Assembly: GCA_963978545.1 (NCBI GenBank)
Contig: OZ021727.1
Coordinates: forward strand, 48,025,385-48,089,384
Source: Linyphia triangularis
Taxonomy: Eukaryota; Arthropoda; Arachnida; Araneae; Linyphiidae
Direction of reading: 5' to 3'
Length of the DNA: 64,000 bases
The notes beneath the pieces were generated by a model that made no database searches, was not told the DNA's origin, and saw only the letters and a list, made by a program, of their open reading frames with translations. The stretch's first letter is position 1. Each line of letters opens with the position of its first letter. Shown piece by piece: positions 1-11,610 of this stretch. A program made the translations under genes and the position numbers.

Positions 1-1467
1 CCAGATCTTGGCCTTGCTGATATATCTAACGAGTCAGCGTTGAATGAACTTTTAAAGGACATAAGATCAAAATCTAAACTTTCAGGTGCACAACAGAATC
101 AACTTGAGGAACTTTTAAACAAGTACTCTGAACTCTTTTCAAATAAACCTGGTTGTACAGATCTGGCTGAACATGATATTGAGTTGGAAGTAGAAAAGAC
201 AAGACAAACAGACCAAGACAAACAGAAATTCTGAAGGCCGAAGTCAATAAAATGTTAGAACTCAAAGTAATTGAACGAGGAGATTCGGATTTTACTTCTC
301 CTTTAATACTTGTTGAGGTTCCTGGAAAAGATTCTAGACCTTGTATTGACTATCGTCGTTTGAACAAAGTGACCAGGACACAGTATTTCCCTATACCAAA
401 TATAGAACAACTTGTAGAGAAAGTGTCATCAGCGAAATATATCACTGTTCTCGATTTAACCCGTGGTTACTGGCAAATACCATTGAGTGAACGGGCCCAG
501 GGATATGCTGCCTTTGTGACCAGCTTTGGTACCTTTAGGCCATTAAGGTTACCATTTGGGCTCAAGAATGCTCCTTATTATTTTAGTAGAATGATGGCTG
601 GGTTGTTGCAAGACTGCGACGAATTTGCTGTACCTTACTTAGACGACGTTGCAATTTTTTCGAATACTTGGGAAGAGCATGTGAAACACTTAGAAGAAAT
701 TTTAATAAAGATGAAAACAGCTCATCTCCACATAAAGCCTTCGAAGTGTCAGTTTGCTCGGGAACATGTCAAGTATTTGGGCCACATAGTTGGACAAGGT
801 GAGCGAACACCTGGAGAACTTAAAGTACAAACCGTTAAAGATTTCTCCAGACCCTTGAACAAAACCCAAATTAGATCTTGCTGGTTATTATCGCCGCAAA
901 TTAGATCTTGCTGGTTATTATCGCCGATATATTCCCGATTTTTCTGTAATTGCGGCACCATTAACAGATCTACTAAAAGGGAAGAAAGTTCAATCGTCTG
1001 TGGATTGGAGCAGTGCTTGTGAAGATGCTTTCGAAGAATTAAAGAATCGACTTTCGGAAAAGCCAGTATTATTTAGCCCCGATTTCACCATTCCATTTGT
1101 CATTCAGTGTGATGCTTCGAACCTTGGACTAGGCGTGGTGTTGTCTCAGATGAACCAAGATGGTGAAGAACATCCTATTATATACTTGAGTCGGAAATTT
1201 TCTCCAGCAGAACAAAAATATAGTACCACCGAGAGGGAATGTGCTGCCATTGTTTATGCGATTCAGAAATTACGATGTTATCTTGATGGGCAGCTAAAGT
1301 TCATCATTCAAACAGATCATAATCCGCTGGTCTGGTTGGGGAAAAATACAGGGACTAATCCGCGTCTGTTGAGATGGGCCCTCACATTACAACCATTCAA
1401 TTATGAAGTTGTCCATCGTAAGGGAAGTCTCCATCGGAATGCTGATACCCTGAGTAGAGTTCCTTAA
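1..1467 (+). pseudogene. Gypsy-type LTR retrotransposon pol remnant (RT-RNase H), frameshifted
   Basis: Three pieces of one polyprotein lie in two reading frames. 40-234 is the pre-RT linker, with a Gypsy-like GCTDLAEHDIEL motif. 252 to about 870 is reverse transcriptase, with CIDYRRLN, LDLTRGYWQIPL, LPFGLKNAP and the catalytic PYLDDVAIFS motif. About 910-1467 is the RT connection and RNase H, with FVIQCDASNLGLGVVL and the terminal NADTLSR. Frame is lost between 234 and 252 and again near 880, where a short deletion and a 30-bp tandem duplication (867-896 and 897-926) occur. The protein ends at 1467 with no integrase before the LTR, so the element is internally deleted or a non-autonomous derivative. 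The 5' part lies outside the window. It sits in an Abl intron in the same orientation as the host gene. Family assignment is secure; it is not functional. Confidence 0.93.
867..926 (+). repeat. 30-bp tandem duplication inside the Gypsy RT
   Basis: Two identical 30-bp units, 867-896 and 897-926, beginning caaattagatcttgctgg, lie head to tail in the RT connection region. Both copies carry the same short deletion relative to the frame expected on either side, so the deletion preceded the duplication. Confidence 0.9.
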
Positions 1468-1700
1468 ACATTGATGTAAGACATTGACTTTGTACATATT
1501 TTTATTTATTCTTCTTCTTAGAACCTAAGTATTATGGGTAGGCTTATTTATTTAAACTTGTAATACTCTACTTAAATATTATAATTTGGCAGTAAAATAC
1601 TAATTTAAATTAGTGCACTGAATCCAACTGGCGGTATGAACTCTTAAGACTGAAAGACTTTAAATTCTAAGACTTTTTCTCTTCAATAAAAAGTCTTCTC

Positions 1701-1716
1701 TTGGAGGGGAGGAGTC
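1701..1716 (+). other. Polypurine tract of the Gypsy element
   Basis: A purine-rich stretch, ttggaggggaggagtc, lies directly before the TGT start of the LTR, where the plus-strand primer of LTR retrotransposons is expected. Confidence 0.65.
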
Positions 1717-1947
1717 TGTAAAGATTTATCTAAGCGAGTGGCAACAGCCGGATGATTAAGATTTATCTAAGCGAGTGGCAACAGCCGAACTGTTACCCGG
1801 AGAACGAAACCAGAGAAGAACAAGATTGTATTTGGCATGAAAAAATATGATAGTCTCAATAATATTAAATTTAAACAACTTCTTTTAAAAAATTAATAAA
1901 AGCGCTACCTTTGTAATTCGTCGTCGTTATTTCGAGAAATCGTCACA
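1717..1947 (+). repeat. 3' LTR of the Gypsy element
   Basis: Starts TGTAAAGATTTATC just after the polypurine tract and ends near CGTCACA, giving the usual TG...CA limits and about 231 bp. It contains a 30-bp direct repeat (1721-1750 and 1758-1787, starting aagatttatctaagcgag) separated by 7 bp. The 5' LTR is outside the window, so the exact 3' limit and target duplication cannot be checked. Confidence 0.65.
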
Positions 1948-2930
1948 ATGTAGTATTAAGAATTTGATGTTATTTACTTATATGTTACTTTTTGATTTGA
2001 CATATTGTTTATTTCACTACAGTTTTTGTGTCATAAAGCATTTTATATGGGTGTAATTTAGACTAAATGATAAAACCTCATCAGGGATTTCATCGTAAAG
2101 TTTAAATTTAATTTATTTTTAAATTCAGGTTAGTATTTTTTTTTTTTTCATGATTACTATTCTGCTAAAATGTAACAATTTATTATATTTGAAAGCAATT
2201 TAATATTATTTTTTTTTTTTTTTTGCATTTGTATGTGAACCAGCATTATTTCTATATTGCATTCATAAGTATTGAAGCTATTTGACTTTCCATGAGGCAT
2301 AGGAATGCAAAGATTTGTTTCGTAAAAATTGTACTAATTTGAAAATGCCAATGTTGTAGGTATGAAAAACATTTTGTAATTTTTAGCTCCTTTGAGATTA
2401 TGTGTTATCACCATGTGTGAGCGTATATGCGCGTGTAGCAGACATTTTTTTTTCCCCCGAGAATAATGCTCAAGTGACAAATTGCAAAAACGTGTAAATA
2501 TGTTATCTGTTAACAATATAATGGCACCCTAGGATATAATAGATAAGAACTATGTTGCACGTCCCAGTGACGAAAAATTTCATCATACCCATTAAAATGG
2601 ATATAACAAAATATTTCCTCATACCCATTTAACAGCCGAATTCCAGCTAGCAAGCATTTCTGAAACAGTATCTCCTGATTAAGATTTAAATTTTCGACTT
2701 TGTGTGATTAATCTTGGTAAATAAATATGCATATTTTCTCTTGCCAACTGTTGCTTTATAATTTAGTATAGGAAGATTGTTATGTTTTCAAATTATATAT
2801 ACTGGCTCTTTCTGTTTCAATAACAGCATTTGATTAATTCTTTTTTAAATGAATGCAAGTAACCTATAATGTTATGCTATTTATGGTACTTTAATTACAA
2901 AGTTAATCTTTTTTGTGTGTTCATTTTTAG
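1948..2930 (+). other. Abl intron segment
   Basis: AT-rich sequence with poly-T runs (about 2138-2149 and 2209-2224) ending in the acceptor TTCATTTTTAG at 2930. I looked for the exon encoding the Gly-rich loop and VAVK lysine, which should precede the next exon, and did not find it; it must lie upstream of the window. Confidence 0.7.
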
Positions 2931-3015
2931 GAAGACACCATGGCTTTAAAAGATTTCCTTGAGGAAGCTTCTATTATGAAAGAAATGAAGCATCCTAATC
3001 TAGTCCAACTTTTAG
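2931..3015 (+). CDS. Abl: Abl tyrosine kinase, exon for the C-helix (N-lobe)
   Basis: First Abl exon in the window, 85 nt, between acceptor TTTTTAG and donor G|GTAAGT. It reads [19 protein letters not shown] and then KHPNLVQLL, starting in phase 0 and leaving one base. This is the N-lobe segment from just after the VAVK strand through the C-helix; the Glu of FLEEA is the salt-bridge partner of the missing catalytic Lys. Human ABL1 exon 5 is also 85 nt with the same phase. Abl is a cytoplasmic non-receptor tyrosine kinase acting in actin and adhesion signalling. The SH3, SH2 and Gly-rich-loop exons lie upstream of this window. Confidence 0.97.
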
Positions 3016-5313
3016 GTAAGTTGTTGTGCTAGTGTTGTTTAGAAAGTTTTACTTAAAAAATTTGACAATTTATATTGGATAAGTTATTGTAAAATTCTCT
3101 ATGTATTGCACTTTCATATAAATGATCAGGAGTTGGCAGCTTTCTTAGGTTAGTTTTCTTTTTTATGATTATTATAAATGTCATAATAGTGAAAATATTG
3201 TAGTTAACAGAGACTCCACAAAACAAGTTGGATTTTGACAGTAAATATCACATAAAAGCCATTTTTATACATTTCATAGTTAAATTAAGTCCATAGTCCT
3301 AATTGTATATGATCATGAAAGCCTTATAGAGGAACACTGACAAATACTCAGAAATACCTTACAGGTATTTGAGTGATTTTATAAATGATTTGCTTGAAAT
3401 CTGTATTTAAGGTTGAGATTCAAGCCTTTAAGAAGTATATGCGAACAAAAGCTTTCTTTGAGTTTAGATAAATGAGTTTGCAATATTTTATTCTTCTCTT
3501 AATATGGAATATACCTAGCTATAAATACTGTCTTTCGACTTGATTCCAATAAAAAATTCTCCTACGCTTGCTTCGTAAGCAACCTTTCTGTCAAACTTTC
3601 TGGTTTGCTCTACCAATTATAACTTCTGGTTGAATTTTTTGTACTCTTATTAATACTAATACAAACTATTGAACAGATATCTGTTGAATTAGCTCAAGAT
3701 ATCCGAATTCCAATTCGAATATATTTCAAATAGTCCTTTCTTCAGTGTTCCCACAGTCAATAAAAGTGCTTAATATTTTTGAACTTGTTTTCAAGACCTT
3801 AAAAGTACTTGAAAATGCTAAGAGGTGTTTAAAAATAATTGAAAACTTTTAGAGGTTCTTAGAAGTCCTTAATTTTTGCAGTTGTTGTGTGCCCAACTGC
3901 AAAATGTATAAAAATACAACTCAGACTTGCTATCTCCACCTGGCCGCCACTTATCCGCACCATATCTGAATTCTCTTACATATTTGTATTAGTCATGCGC
4001 AAACTTGTAACCTTTTTTGTAGAATATGCTTTATTAAAAAATTTTATATAGATATGATACCTGAAAATAAATTTTCAAAGGTCCTTAAAAGTCATTGATT
4101 TTCATTCTGTGATTCCTGTAGGAACCCTGTTTGTCATTAATGGCCTTTTTAGTTACGGCTGAAAATAATGATCTCAGAATTTGTATGAACTTCTTAATAC
4201 ATTGTAAAGTTGATACTTGTTTTTGCTTACCTTGATATATAATTACCTCATCTATTAAGGCCTTTGTTATCATGACTATGAGAAGGTTGTTTTCTTATTG
4301 GTTTAAGTTAAAAAATAAAAAATCATACTCTTTGTTAAGGGATCAAATTTAAGGCATCCTCACTGAGGTTTGTCGTCATCATTTTGTATTTTCTGCACTT
4401 AGAAGTATGTATAGTATGCATCTATAAGATTTCATAGAGGTTATTAGAAGTCCTAAATATGTTTTTCATATCACATGATTCTGTCAACTAAATGAATTGC
4501 TATAGTAGACTTAATAAAGAACCATAAATCATTCATTCTTACACTAAACAATAACGCTTAATAAGCATTAACCAGAATTATCATCTAACACCTAAATAAA
4601 CTTTTCTATGTTAAAGTAATCCTCAATTATACATTTGTGGGAACTATGAAACCAGTTAGATTAACTTTCTATTAAAATTATAACTTTAGTGTAATTACTT
4701 TAAAACTATTGACATTTTTCTGAAAGTTTACTTTAGAATTGGAGTGTTGTCAGCAGTGCATTGATTAAGTTTCTCCTAGGATGATTTACCAGTATTCTTT
4801 TAGGCCTTTTTAACTTTCCTTAAAGTGATGTTTGATTTTAGTTCGTAATAATCATTCTACTTAAATGTAATTTTAGATAGACTTACTTAATTCATAACAA
4901 CCCATAAATGATCTTAAATTTCTTAATTCTTCAAAATGCATAAAGACATTTAAAATGTAATGAACCATAAAATTTTCACTGTGTTTCCAGTTGCTCAATA
5001 CTATATCTTTAGTTTAAGAAACTAGTAAGTTTAACTTTCCACTTTAGAGTACTTAAATTTAATGCATCTAAAGTTTATATTTTTGACTTCTTGCCATCCT
5101 CCTAGATATTGATTCAATCGGGACCACTGAAAGACTAGACGGATCAAAGCCACGTTTCTATTTCATTTTTAATGTCCTTATAATTAATATTGTTTGCATT
5201 TAAGCTGCATTCTGTGCTAAATGTGGTATTGTACAATAATATTTCTATTTTTACATTCAATAATAGCATAGTATTAATTTATATGTTTACTAATTTTAAT
5301 ATGATTCTTCAAG
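3016..5313 (+). other. Abl intron
   Basis: 2.3 kb intron with GT...AG ends. It carries one CAGTG/CCCTG-ended repeat (3743-4129, listed separately); the rest is AT-rich sequence without recognisable coding content. Confidence 0.9.
3743..4129 (+). mobile_element. Non-autonomous element, family A, copy 1
   Basis: About 387 bp, from CAGTGTTCCCACAGTC to GTAGGAACCCTG, with clear similarity along its length to 8383-8797 in the same orientation (shared segments such as gttgtgtgcccaa, cagacttgctat and tgattttcattctgtga). It has no ORF. Flanks TTCTT and TTTGT are at best a decayed 5-bp target duplication; the second copy has an exact one. Confidence 0.75.
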
Positions 5314-5491
5314 GTGTATGTACTCGAGAACCACCATTTTACATCATCACTGAATTTATGCAACATGGGAACCTTCTCGATTTTCTACGCAGCACTACAC
5401 GAGATAACATTAATGCCATTATACTAATGCACATGGCCACTCAAATATCCTCAGCTATGTCATACCTGGAAGATCGATGCTTTATTCACAG
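5314..5491 (+). CDS. Abl: Abl tyrosine kinase, hinge to HRD exon
   Basis: 178 nt, acceptor CTTCAAG and donor CACAG|GTAACT. It encodes [27 protein letters not shown] and the helices up to CFIHR. The Thr of YIITEFM is the gatekeeper (T315 in human ABL1). The exon splits the HRD motif: HR here, D in the next exon. Human ABL1 exon 6 is likewise 178 nt with the same boundaries. No missing residues. Confidence 0.98.
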
Positions 5492-7092
5492 GTAACTCTT
5501 CTCAAGGATGATTAGATTGTGTAATTGGAGAAAAAAAAAAATATTTCTTTTTAGGAAAATAATTTTTCTGGTTTCTATTGATTACCCTCAGAGTTATTGT
5601 AACATAAAAATGTGTTTCTTGAAAGCTCACATTAAATGAATACGCTTGTTTTAAATATTTCATTTTTGTGTGAATAATCTTAATAAATGGAAATAATTAT
5701 AAAGTGGCATTTTAAGTATATTATTTCCAATCTCTTATTTCTTTGATTTAATTTTTTTTTTTTTTTTTTTTTTTTTGTCCCCATTAATGTCACTCTGGGG
5801 ATGTCAAAAGGGACATCCTCATTAATAACAATTGACTTAGAAAATTTAATTCCTGTGTATTATTACCTTTTATTTATAGTTAGAGTAGCAATGAAAAAAT
5901 TCCAAGTTCCTCAGTCCTCGTCAATTTCTATGATCAATGTAGGATAGAGAAGTTGAATGCATTTATTTTTTAAATTAAAGAATTTTTTTAAAAGAGCATT
6001 AACTAAATTGTAAACTACCTGCAAACAAAAATTGGTACTTGTGCAGAGATGCTAACTTTTCTACAGATTTGTCACTGTTTTTACTTATTTTCCTTATTTG
6101 TTACAGATTTTTTTAAGCCTTTATCGTTTTATAGACATTCTTTGAAAGATACAGGAAAAACCTACACAAAATGTATTTTTTCAATCTTTTGCCAATACTC
6201 TTGAAGTTAACCGATACTTTCTCTGTAACCAAGATTTACGTTGTTTTTGCTGAGTAATACGCTGATTTAGTAATCGCTTTGTATCTCATATTCATTCACC
6301 GTAATGTATGACTATTGGCCATAGGTAAACTATAAAAAGAAGTAAAAACTTTGGAAAATTCGTAGAAAAATTGGCATCTTTGCTTGTATGCAACTGTGCT
6401 GGTGAATGTCTGCAAAGTAAGAGACTAAGCCTAAGTAAATGGCAGTATTACATGATTGTCAGTTTTACTTTAAAAATCGTGATTATGGGAGAGGAGACAA
6501 CAACTACTTGAATGGGTACCAGTCTTTTTTTTTTTCTTTAAGTGGATGTTTGCCGCAGGAAGAAAATATATTTTTTGTTTTTTTCGCAGAGCACTAGCAC
6601 ACTTTGTCACCCTAATGCTATTATTTCCCATTAATGATGCACACAATTCGTTTTGATTCAGCAAATATAGTGAATTTTGTCTATCTGTTTATTCAGCTAT
6701 TTCTGTACAATGGAAAATTTTTGGTTCACCTTAAACTACTAACAGAAATGTATTTAAAATATTAACTGTGTATGTATGTACATAAGTGTGTGCAATAGAT
6801 AACTTTTAAGTAAATTATATATTTTTTTTACTCTTTTTTAAAAAAGCCACTTTATTTTGTCAAGTTTGTTATTACTCAAATATACATTAATCAATAATCT
6901 TTTAATAAAACAATGATAAACCTGATTGCAATTTCATCTTGAATTTGTTATGTTAAAAAAATTTAAATCATAGCTCATGATCAATTTAATGTAAAAGAGA
7001 ATCAATTAATGTTAAAATTCATGTTTGCATTCACATCCTTATTTACTTTTTAATAATATTTGAGCTTTTTTAAATCGATTAATGTTTAATAG
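5492..7092 (+). other. Abl intron
   Basis: 1.6 kb intron, acceptor TTTAATAG. It contains a long poly-T run (about 5750-5776) followed by a small hairpin (GGATGTC/GACATCC near 5800), and one CAG-ended element at 6044-6382. Confidence 0.9.
6044..6382. mobile_element. Non-autonomous hAT-like element, 6-bp target duplication
   Basis: 339 bp with terminal inverted repeats: left CAGAGATGCTAACTTTTC, right (reverse complement) CAAAGATGCCAATTTTTC, continuing through TAC. Flanks are CTTGTG and CTTGTA, a 6-bp target duplication with one mismatch. No coding content. The ends resemble those at 23622-23994. Confidence 0.75.
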
Positions 7093-7277
7093 GGATTTGG
7101 CTGCTAGAAATTGCCTGGTTGGAGATGGCCACCTTGTAAAAGTGGCTGATTTTGGATTGGCTCGTTTGATGAGAGACGATACTTATACTGCTCATGCTGG
7201 TGCTAAATTTCCAATTAAATGGACAGCCCCAGAAGGATTAGCATACAATAAGTTTTCTACAAAGTCTGATGTTTGGG
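7093..7277 (+). CDS. Abl: Abl tyrosine kinase, catalytic and activation-loop exon
   Basis: 185 nt, acceptor TTTAATAG and donor TTTGGG|GTAAGT. It completes HRD ([20 protein letters not shown]) and contains catalytic Asp and Asn, the DFG motif, the activation loop with the autophosphorylation Tyr of [22 protein letters not shown] and KFSTKSDVW. All residues needed for catalysis are intact. Human ABL1 exon 7 is also 185 nt. Confidence 0.98.
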
Positions 7278-8382
7278 GTAAGTGCAAAATTCATCAATCT
7301 GATCAAAGTTGTTTGGTAAGAGTTGTATTTGTTTTCTTTTTCTGTGATTACCTCTGCATAAAATAAAATTGCATTAAATATGCCACATAATTGTGTTAAA
7401 TTCTTGGATTAAATCCAATCTATAATACTATCTTTTTGTAGTATAGGCAAAAAGGGATATTGACATTTTTGATCATATATATATATAACAAGCCATAGGT
7501 AAATTTTTTTTTTTTTTAGGAATCATCTTAACTGTGGCTTTTGTTTAGTACCAAACACAATGTTATTAAAGATAAAAATTGTATTTGAATTTTTTAATAA
7601 TTTATAATTTTTTTATGTTTTTGTATATGTGTCTAGTGTGGCCCTGGCTATTTATCTGATTTGGGGATAGGTTGATTCAAACCTGTTCTACTCTCAACAA
7701 CTGATCCAAACCGCTTGATCAGCTCTTACCCCCTTTCAGTTAACCAGAGCTTCACTATACTAGCTGTAGGAAATTTTTTATTTCAATCGCCCAACTAGTT
7801 CCTGTGTTGTGTGGGTATTTCGAACGGACAGATGTCAAAGTATTTTGATACAATGGTATGATGATAATGGATTATTTTACCTCAAAAAGTTTGCCGTTTT
7901 TTCCCCTTTAGTGGCTCACAGTAATTACCTCGAACATTTAGGTAACTTTACCTATCTTTAAGTTAATTTCAATTCATGTAATTCAAATCTCAAAATATAA
8001 TTTGCCGTTATAAAATTATAACATTGTTTGTTAACCTATTTTTACTTCTGTACCCCTTGACCTATAATCACTTTTCCGCAAACCGAATCTCACCTCCATT
8101 ATGCATAATTACTAATACTTACCTTTTGGTAAGATGTTTGGTTCTAAGGAATTTTCTTTTCTTCTTTATGCATTGTCTTAATGGTCTGCTATTGTGCATC
8201 ACTAATATTGAATGATTGGAGATTTTAATTTCCTTTAAAGGAATACATATTTGCTATTTTATATTACTAGTTATTTAAAAATGTTGTTCGTCGATAATTT
8301 CACCTATTTTTAGTTAAATTTAAAAAAAAAACTCTTATAAATATATATAAGCACATTTAATATGACAATGAGGCTGTTTATA

Positions 8383-8797
8383 CAGGATTCCCATGGTCAT
8401 TAAAAGTGCTTAATGTTATTTTACTTGTTTTTTAGGCCTTGAAAATGCTCAGAGGTGCTTAAATGTCCTTGAAAATGTCTAGTAGTCCTTAAAAGTCATT
8501 AACTTTTGCGGATGTTGTGTGCCCAAATACACATTTTTTAAAAATACAACCCAGACTTGCTATCCCCGCGTGACCACCACCACTTGTCTGCCCACCATAT
8601 TGAAATTCTCCGACATATTTGAATTATGCATGTGCAAACTTATAACTTTTTTAGTAGAATAAGCTTTATTAAAAATGTATCTTTAGACATGATGCCTGAA
8701 AACAAATGTTCAAAGGTCCTTAAAAAACATTATTTTGGTCCTTAAAAGACATTGAAAAGTAATTGATTTTCATTCTGTGATTTGAGTGGGAACCCTG
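8383..8797 (+). mobile_element. Non-autonomous element, family A, copy 2, TTATA target duplication
   Basis: 415 bp, from CAGGATTCCCATGG to GTGGGAACCCTG; the ends form a short inverted repeat CAGG(A/G)TTCCCA. Exact 5-bp flanking duplications TTATA lie at 8378-8382 and 8798-8802. The interior matches 3743-4129. It is made largely of repeated 'ccttaaaagt' and 'cttgaaaatg' words and has no ORF. Confidence 0.82.
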
Positions 8798-8849
8798 TTA
8801 TAGCAGTCAGTCATTTAAAATCTATTTCGGAAGAGGGCAAATACAGACT

Positions 8850-9312
8850 CAATGCTGGAAAATCTATTCCTGTACTTTTTTAAGTAATTGTATGTTGAGA
8901 AAGCCCTCTCTTCCATTATGGTTCTTGTGAAAAGTATCAGAATATAGATTGCCAGGATCATCTTCTTTCAATTCAGCCCAGAATTATATAAAAAATTTCT
9001 TTTCTAATTCTGCCATAAGTGAAGAATTTGTTTTCAGTTCAATCAACTTGTTCTCAGGCAGATAAAGATGCACAGTTGAATGACTTTTTATCATATGTGT
9101 TCATTATTTCGGAAAATACTTTTTGAAAGCTGCTTTTGCTTCATTCAGATGTTGCTTAATTTATTTATTTATTTCTTGAGATGCACAAATTTACAAAAAA
9201 CTGCTTTTTTAATTGTGAGTAAAATTCAATTTTTACCAATCCTTTGATTTTTTCAAATTCTGCCGTTACAGTAACTAATGCAATAGGAGCCCTCAACCGC
9301 ATCTTCATTAGT
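8850..9312 (-). pseudogene. Possible decayed transposase fragment
   Basis: Read on the minus strand, about 9312-9160 is open for some 45 codons (RLRAPIALVTVTAEF, then YSQLKKQFFVNLC), and shorter coding-like pieces continue to about 8850 through stops and frame changes. The composition suggests an old transposon ORF, but I cannot name the family. Confidence 0.25.
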
Positions 9313-9780
9313 ACAACCAAAAGAGAATTATATAACTATATATAATGTTTGCAGAATTTTGTAAATTTAGTCTGTGCAACAAGTCAGGAAACTGTCTTTT
9401 AAGTAACAGTCAAACTTATTTATTGGTTACTTGGGAGAGAGAGATTAAAACACATCTTTAACGTTTAGAAAGGGACTATCTAATAAATGTAGAAACATTG
9501 TTAAACTAGCACTGTAAACTATCTTTGGAATTGTGGAAATTGCGCTGAGCTTAGCGTAAATTAAAATACCATGGGTGAGTGAAACTAACAGACTGATACA
9601 ATGTTGAACAAAACTGAATATTAATTATGAGACTATTTGTTAAAAAAAGCACTGTCCTAAATAATTCTCATACAAGTAGGCAGTGCTAAGTTGAAATTAT
9701 TGAATGAATTAGTAAAAGAATTAAAAATAAGTATGCACACTTTGAAAGGATGAATTAAAATTAATGTCAATAATAAAAAG

Positions 9781-9843
9781 AGATTCTTATTACATATATA
9801 TTTTTAGTTTGGAGCGAATGTTTAAAAAATCTCTTATTACATA
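9781..9843 (+). repeat. Left part of a ~48-bp tandem array interrupted by Tc1
   Basis: One full unit (9796-9843: tatatttttagtttgg ... ctcttattacata) and a partial unit before it (attcttattacata). Near-identical units resume right after the Tc1 element at 11518, so the transposon inserted into, and split, a small tandem array. Confidence 0.75.
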
Positions 9844-11516
9844 CAGTGACTCAAACAATTAAGAGTACACTTCATTTTTTGCACAAATTAGCACTTTGTA
9901 TAGTGAATAATGCACAAACAATATAATTATAACAAAACTTTTTGCAAAGGCACTAAACTATGGACATATTACTTTATATATATTCAAAAAATATAATAAT
10001 ACATTACAAATCATATTTTTTATACAGCTTTAAAACTTTGTTAGGTGAATTTTGCAGTAAAAAAATTGAAAATACACCTATAAAAAATATGTTTATATGT
10101 ATGATATCACTAAATATTTTCTATTTGACTGCTATTTTAATGTAATTTTGCGTAATCTTATCTTAAACCTGTTAAACGATCATTTTTATGTGATAACTTT
10201 TGTTAAATGAACTTAAAACCAATCGTTTGAATGAAGAATGGCTCCTCGAAGAGAAACCAGTATTGATGTAAGAAAATGTGTATTAAAATTATTTCAAAGA
10301 GGAAAGTCTTATCGTGAAATAGCTAAAATTGTTGGTAGAAGCCCAACATGTGTCCTGAAAATCATCGGAAAATTTAAAACTGATGGATTGATTGAAAATA
10401 AAAGTGGAAGGAAAGGTATTCTAAGTGATGTCGCAAAAAGAAATTTTTAAAAAGAAATCAAGATTGATCCTAAAGTAAGTGCAGTCAAGCTTGCTGCAGA
10501 AACTTCTCAAATCATTGGCAGAAGTGTATGTGCTGAAACTGTATGGAATGTAATTAGACAAGCTGGATATAAAAGTCGAGTTGCTCTAAAGAAATCATTC
10601 ATCAGCTTGCAAAATCAGAAAAAGTGTCTGGAGTTTGCTAAAACTCATCATTTGAAGACCAATAACTTTTGGAAGAAGGTAATATTTAGCGATGAAGGTA
10701 AATTCAAATTTTTTGGAAGTGACGGCCGTCGCACCGTATGGAGAAAGCCCAATACCGCTTTGGATTCAAAAAATTTACGTCCCACCATTAAGCATGGTGG
10801 TGGCTCCGTCATGGTTTGGGGTTGTTTGGCTTCAACCGGGGTTGGAAATTTAGTTTTTATAGATGGTATTATGAATCATTTAGTTTACTTGGATATACTT
10901 AAAAAAAATGCTAAAAATTTGGATTTAGATGGAAATTTTATATTCCAGCACGACAACGACTCCAAGCACATGGCACGTAATGTCAAAATGTGGTGTCTTT
11001 TTAATTGTACACAGCTGTTGCACACGCCACCACAGTCCCCCGACGTTAATGTTATAGAAAATTTGTGGGCCACACTCGAAACAGCGGTCCAAAAACACAA
11101 AATAAGAAACAAGGCCCATTTAAAACAAGTGTTACAAGAAGAATGGGGTAAAATATCTTCAGATACCACCCAAAAGTTGGTCGAATCCGTACCACGACAT
11201 TTGGAGAACGTTATAAAAGCCAAAGGGCATGCAACTAAATATTGATGCTTTCTTTATAAGTGAGATATTACTAAAATTTCATTAGTGTATCCTCAATTTT
11301 TTTAGGTAAATATCTGCATGTGTTTATTTAAAATGCTTCTGAAACTTTTCATTTAAAAATTTTTCGTTTATTGTTTTCTATTTTTACTTTAAATTAAACC
11401 ATTTGTTATGTGTGAAAATAAGAACATGCTTGCATTTCTTGATAATGTGTTATTTATATTGAAAGTTTGATTTATCAAATAAAAGAAAGGTGTACTCTCA
11501 ATTGTTTGAGCCACTG
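9844..11516 (+). mobile_element. Tc1-type DNA transposon, nearly full length
   Basis: About 1.67 kb. Left end CAGTGACTCAAACAATTAAG and right end (reverse complement) CAGTGGCTCAAACAATTGAG form an inverted repeat of about 27 bp with two mismatches. A TA dinucleotide precedes the left end directly; on the right it is offset by two bases (AATA), so one boundary has drifted. It encloses a transposase gene with one in-frame stop. Confidence 0.92.
10238..11245 (+). pseudogene. Tc1-family transposase with a single premature stop
   Basis: The frame runs from ATG at 10238 to the stop at 11245, 335 codons, the usual Tc1 length. It is broken only by TAA at 10448-10450 (codon 71). The N terminus is a paired-like helix-turn-helix (SIDVRKCVLKLFQRGKSYRE, then IAKIVGRSP). 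The catalytic domain shows IFSDEGKF (first Asp), FQHDNDSKH (second Asp) and SPDVNVIENLW (Glu), with 34 residues between the second Asp and the Glu, i.e. DD34E. No frameshift is present, so this is a young copy. It would bind its own inverted repeats and cut and paste at TA sites. It is inactive as read unless the stop is a sequencing error. Confidence 0.95.
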
Positions 11517-11517
11517 A

Positions 11518-11610
11518 ATATATTTTTAGTTTCAAACAAATGTTTAATAAATCTCTTATTACATATATATGTTTAATTTCGAGCAAATGTTTTAAAATTC
11601 TTGTCTTAGA
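11518..11610 (+). repeat. Right part of the tandem array split by Tc1
   Basis: A unit at 11518-11565 (atatatttttagtttcaaac ... ctcttattacata) matches 9796-9843, followed by a more diverged unit (tatatgtttaatttcgagc ...) to about 11610. Confidence 0.7.

Noticed and set aside
1948..2930. Search for the Abl exon carrying the Gly-rich loop and catalytic lysine
   Set aside because: No GGG.YG.V-like or VAVK-like coding segment found; the exon is presumably upstream of the window.
10885..11223. Minus-strand open frames inside the Tc1 element
   Set aside because: Antisense shadows of the transposase.
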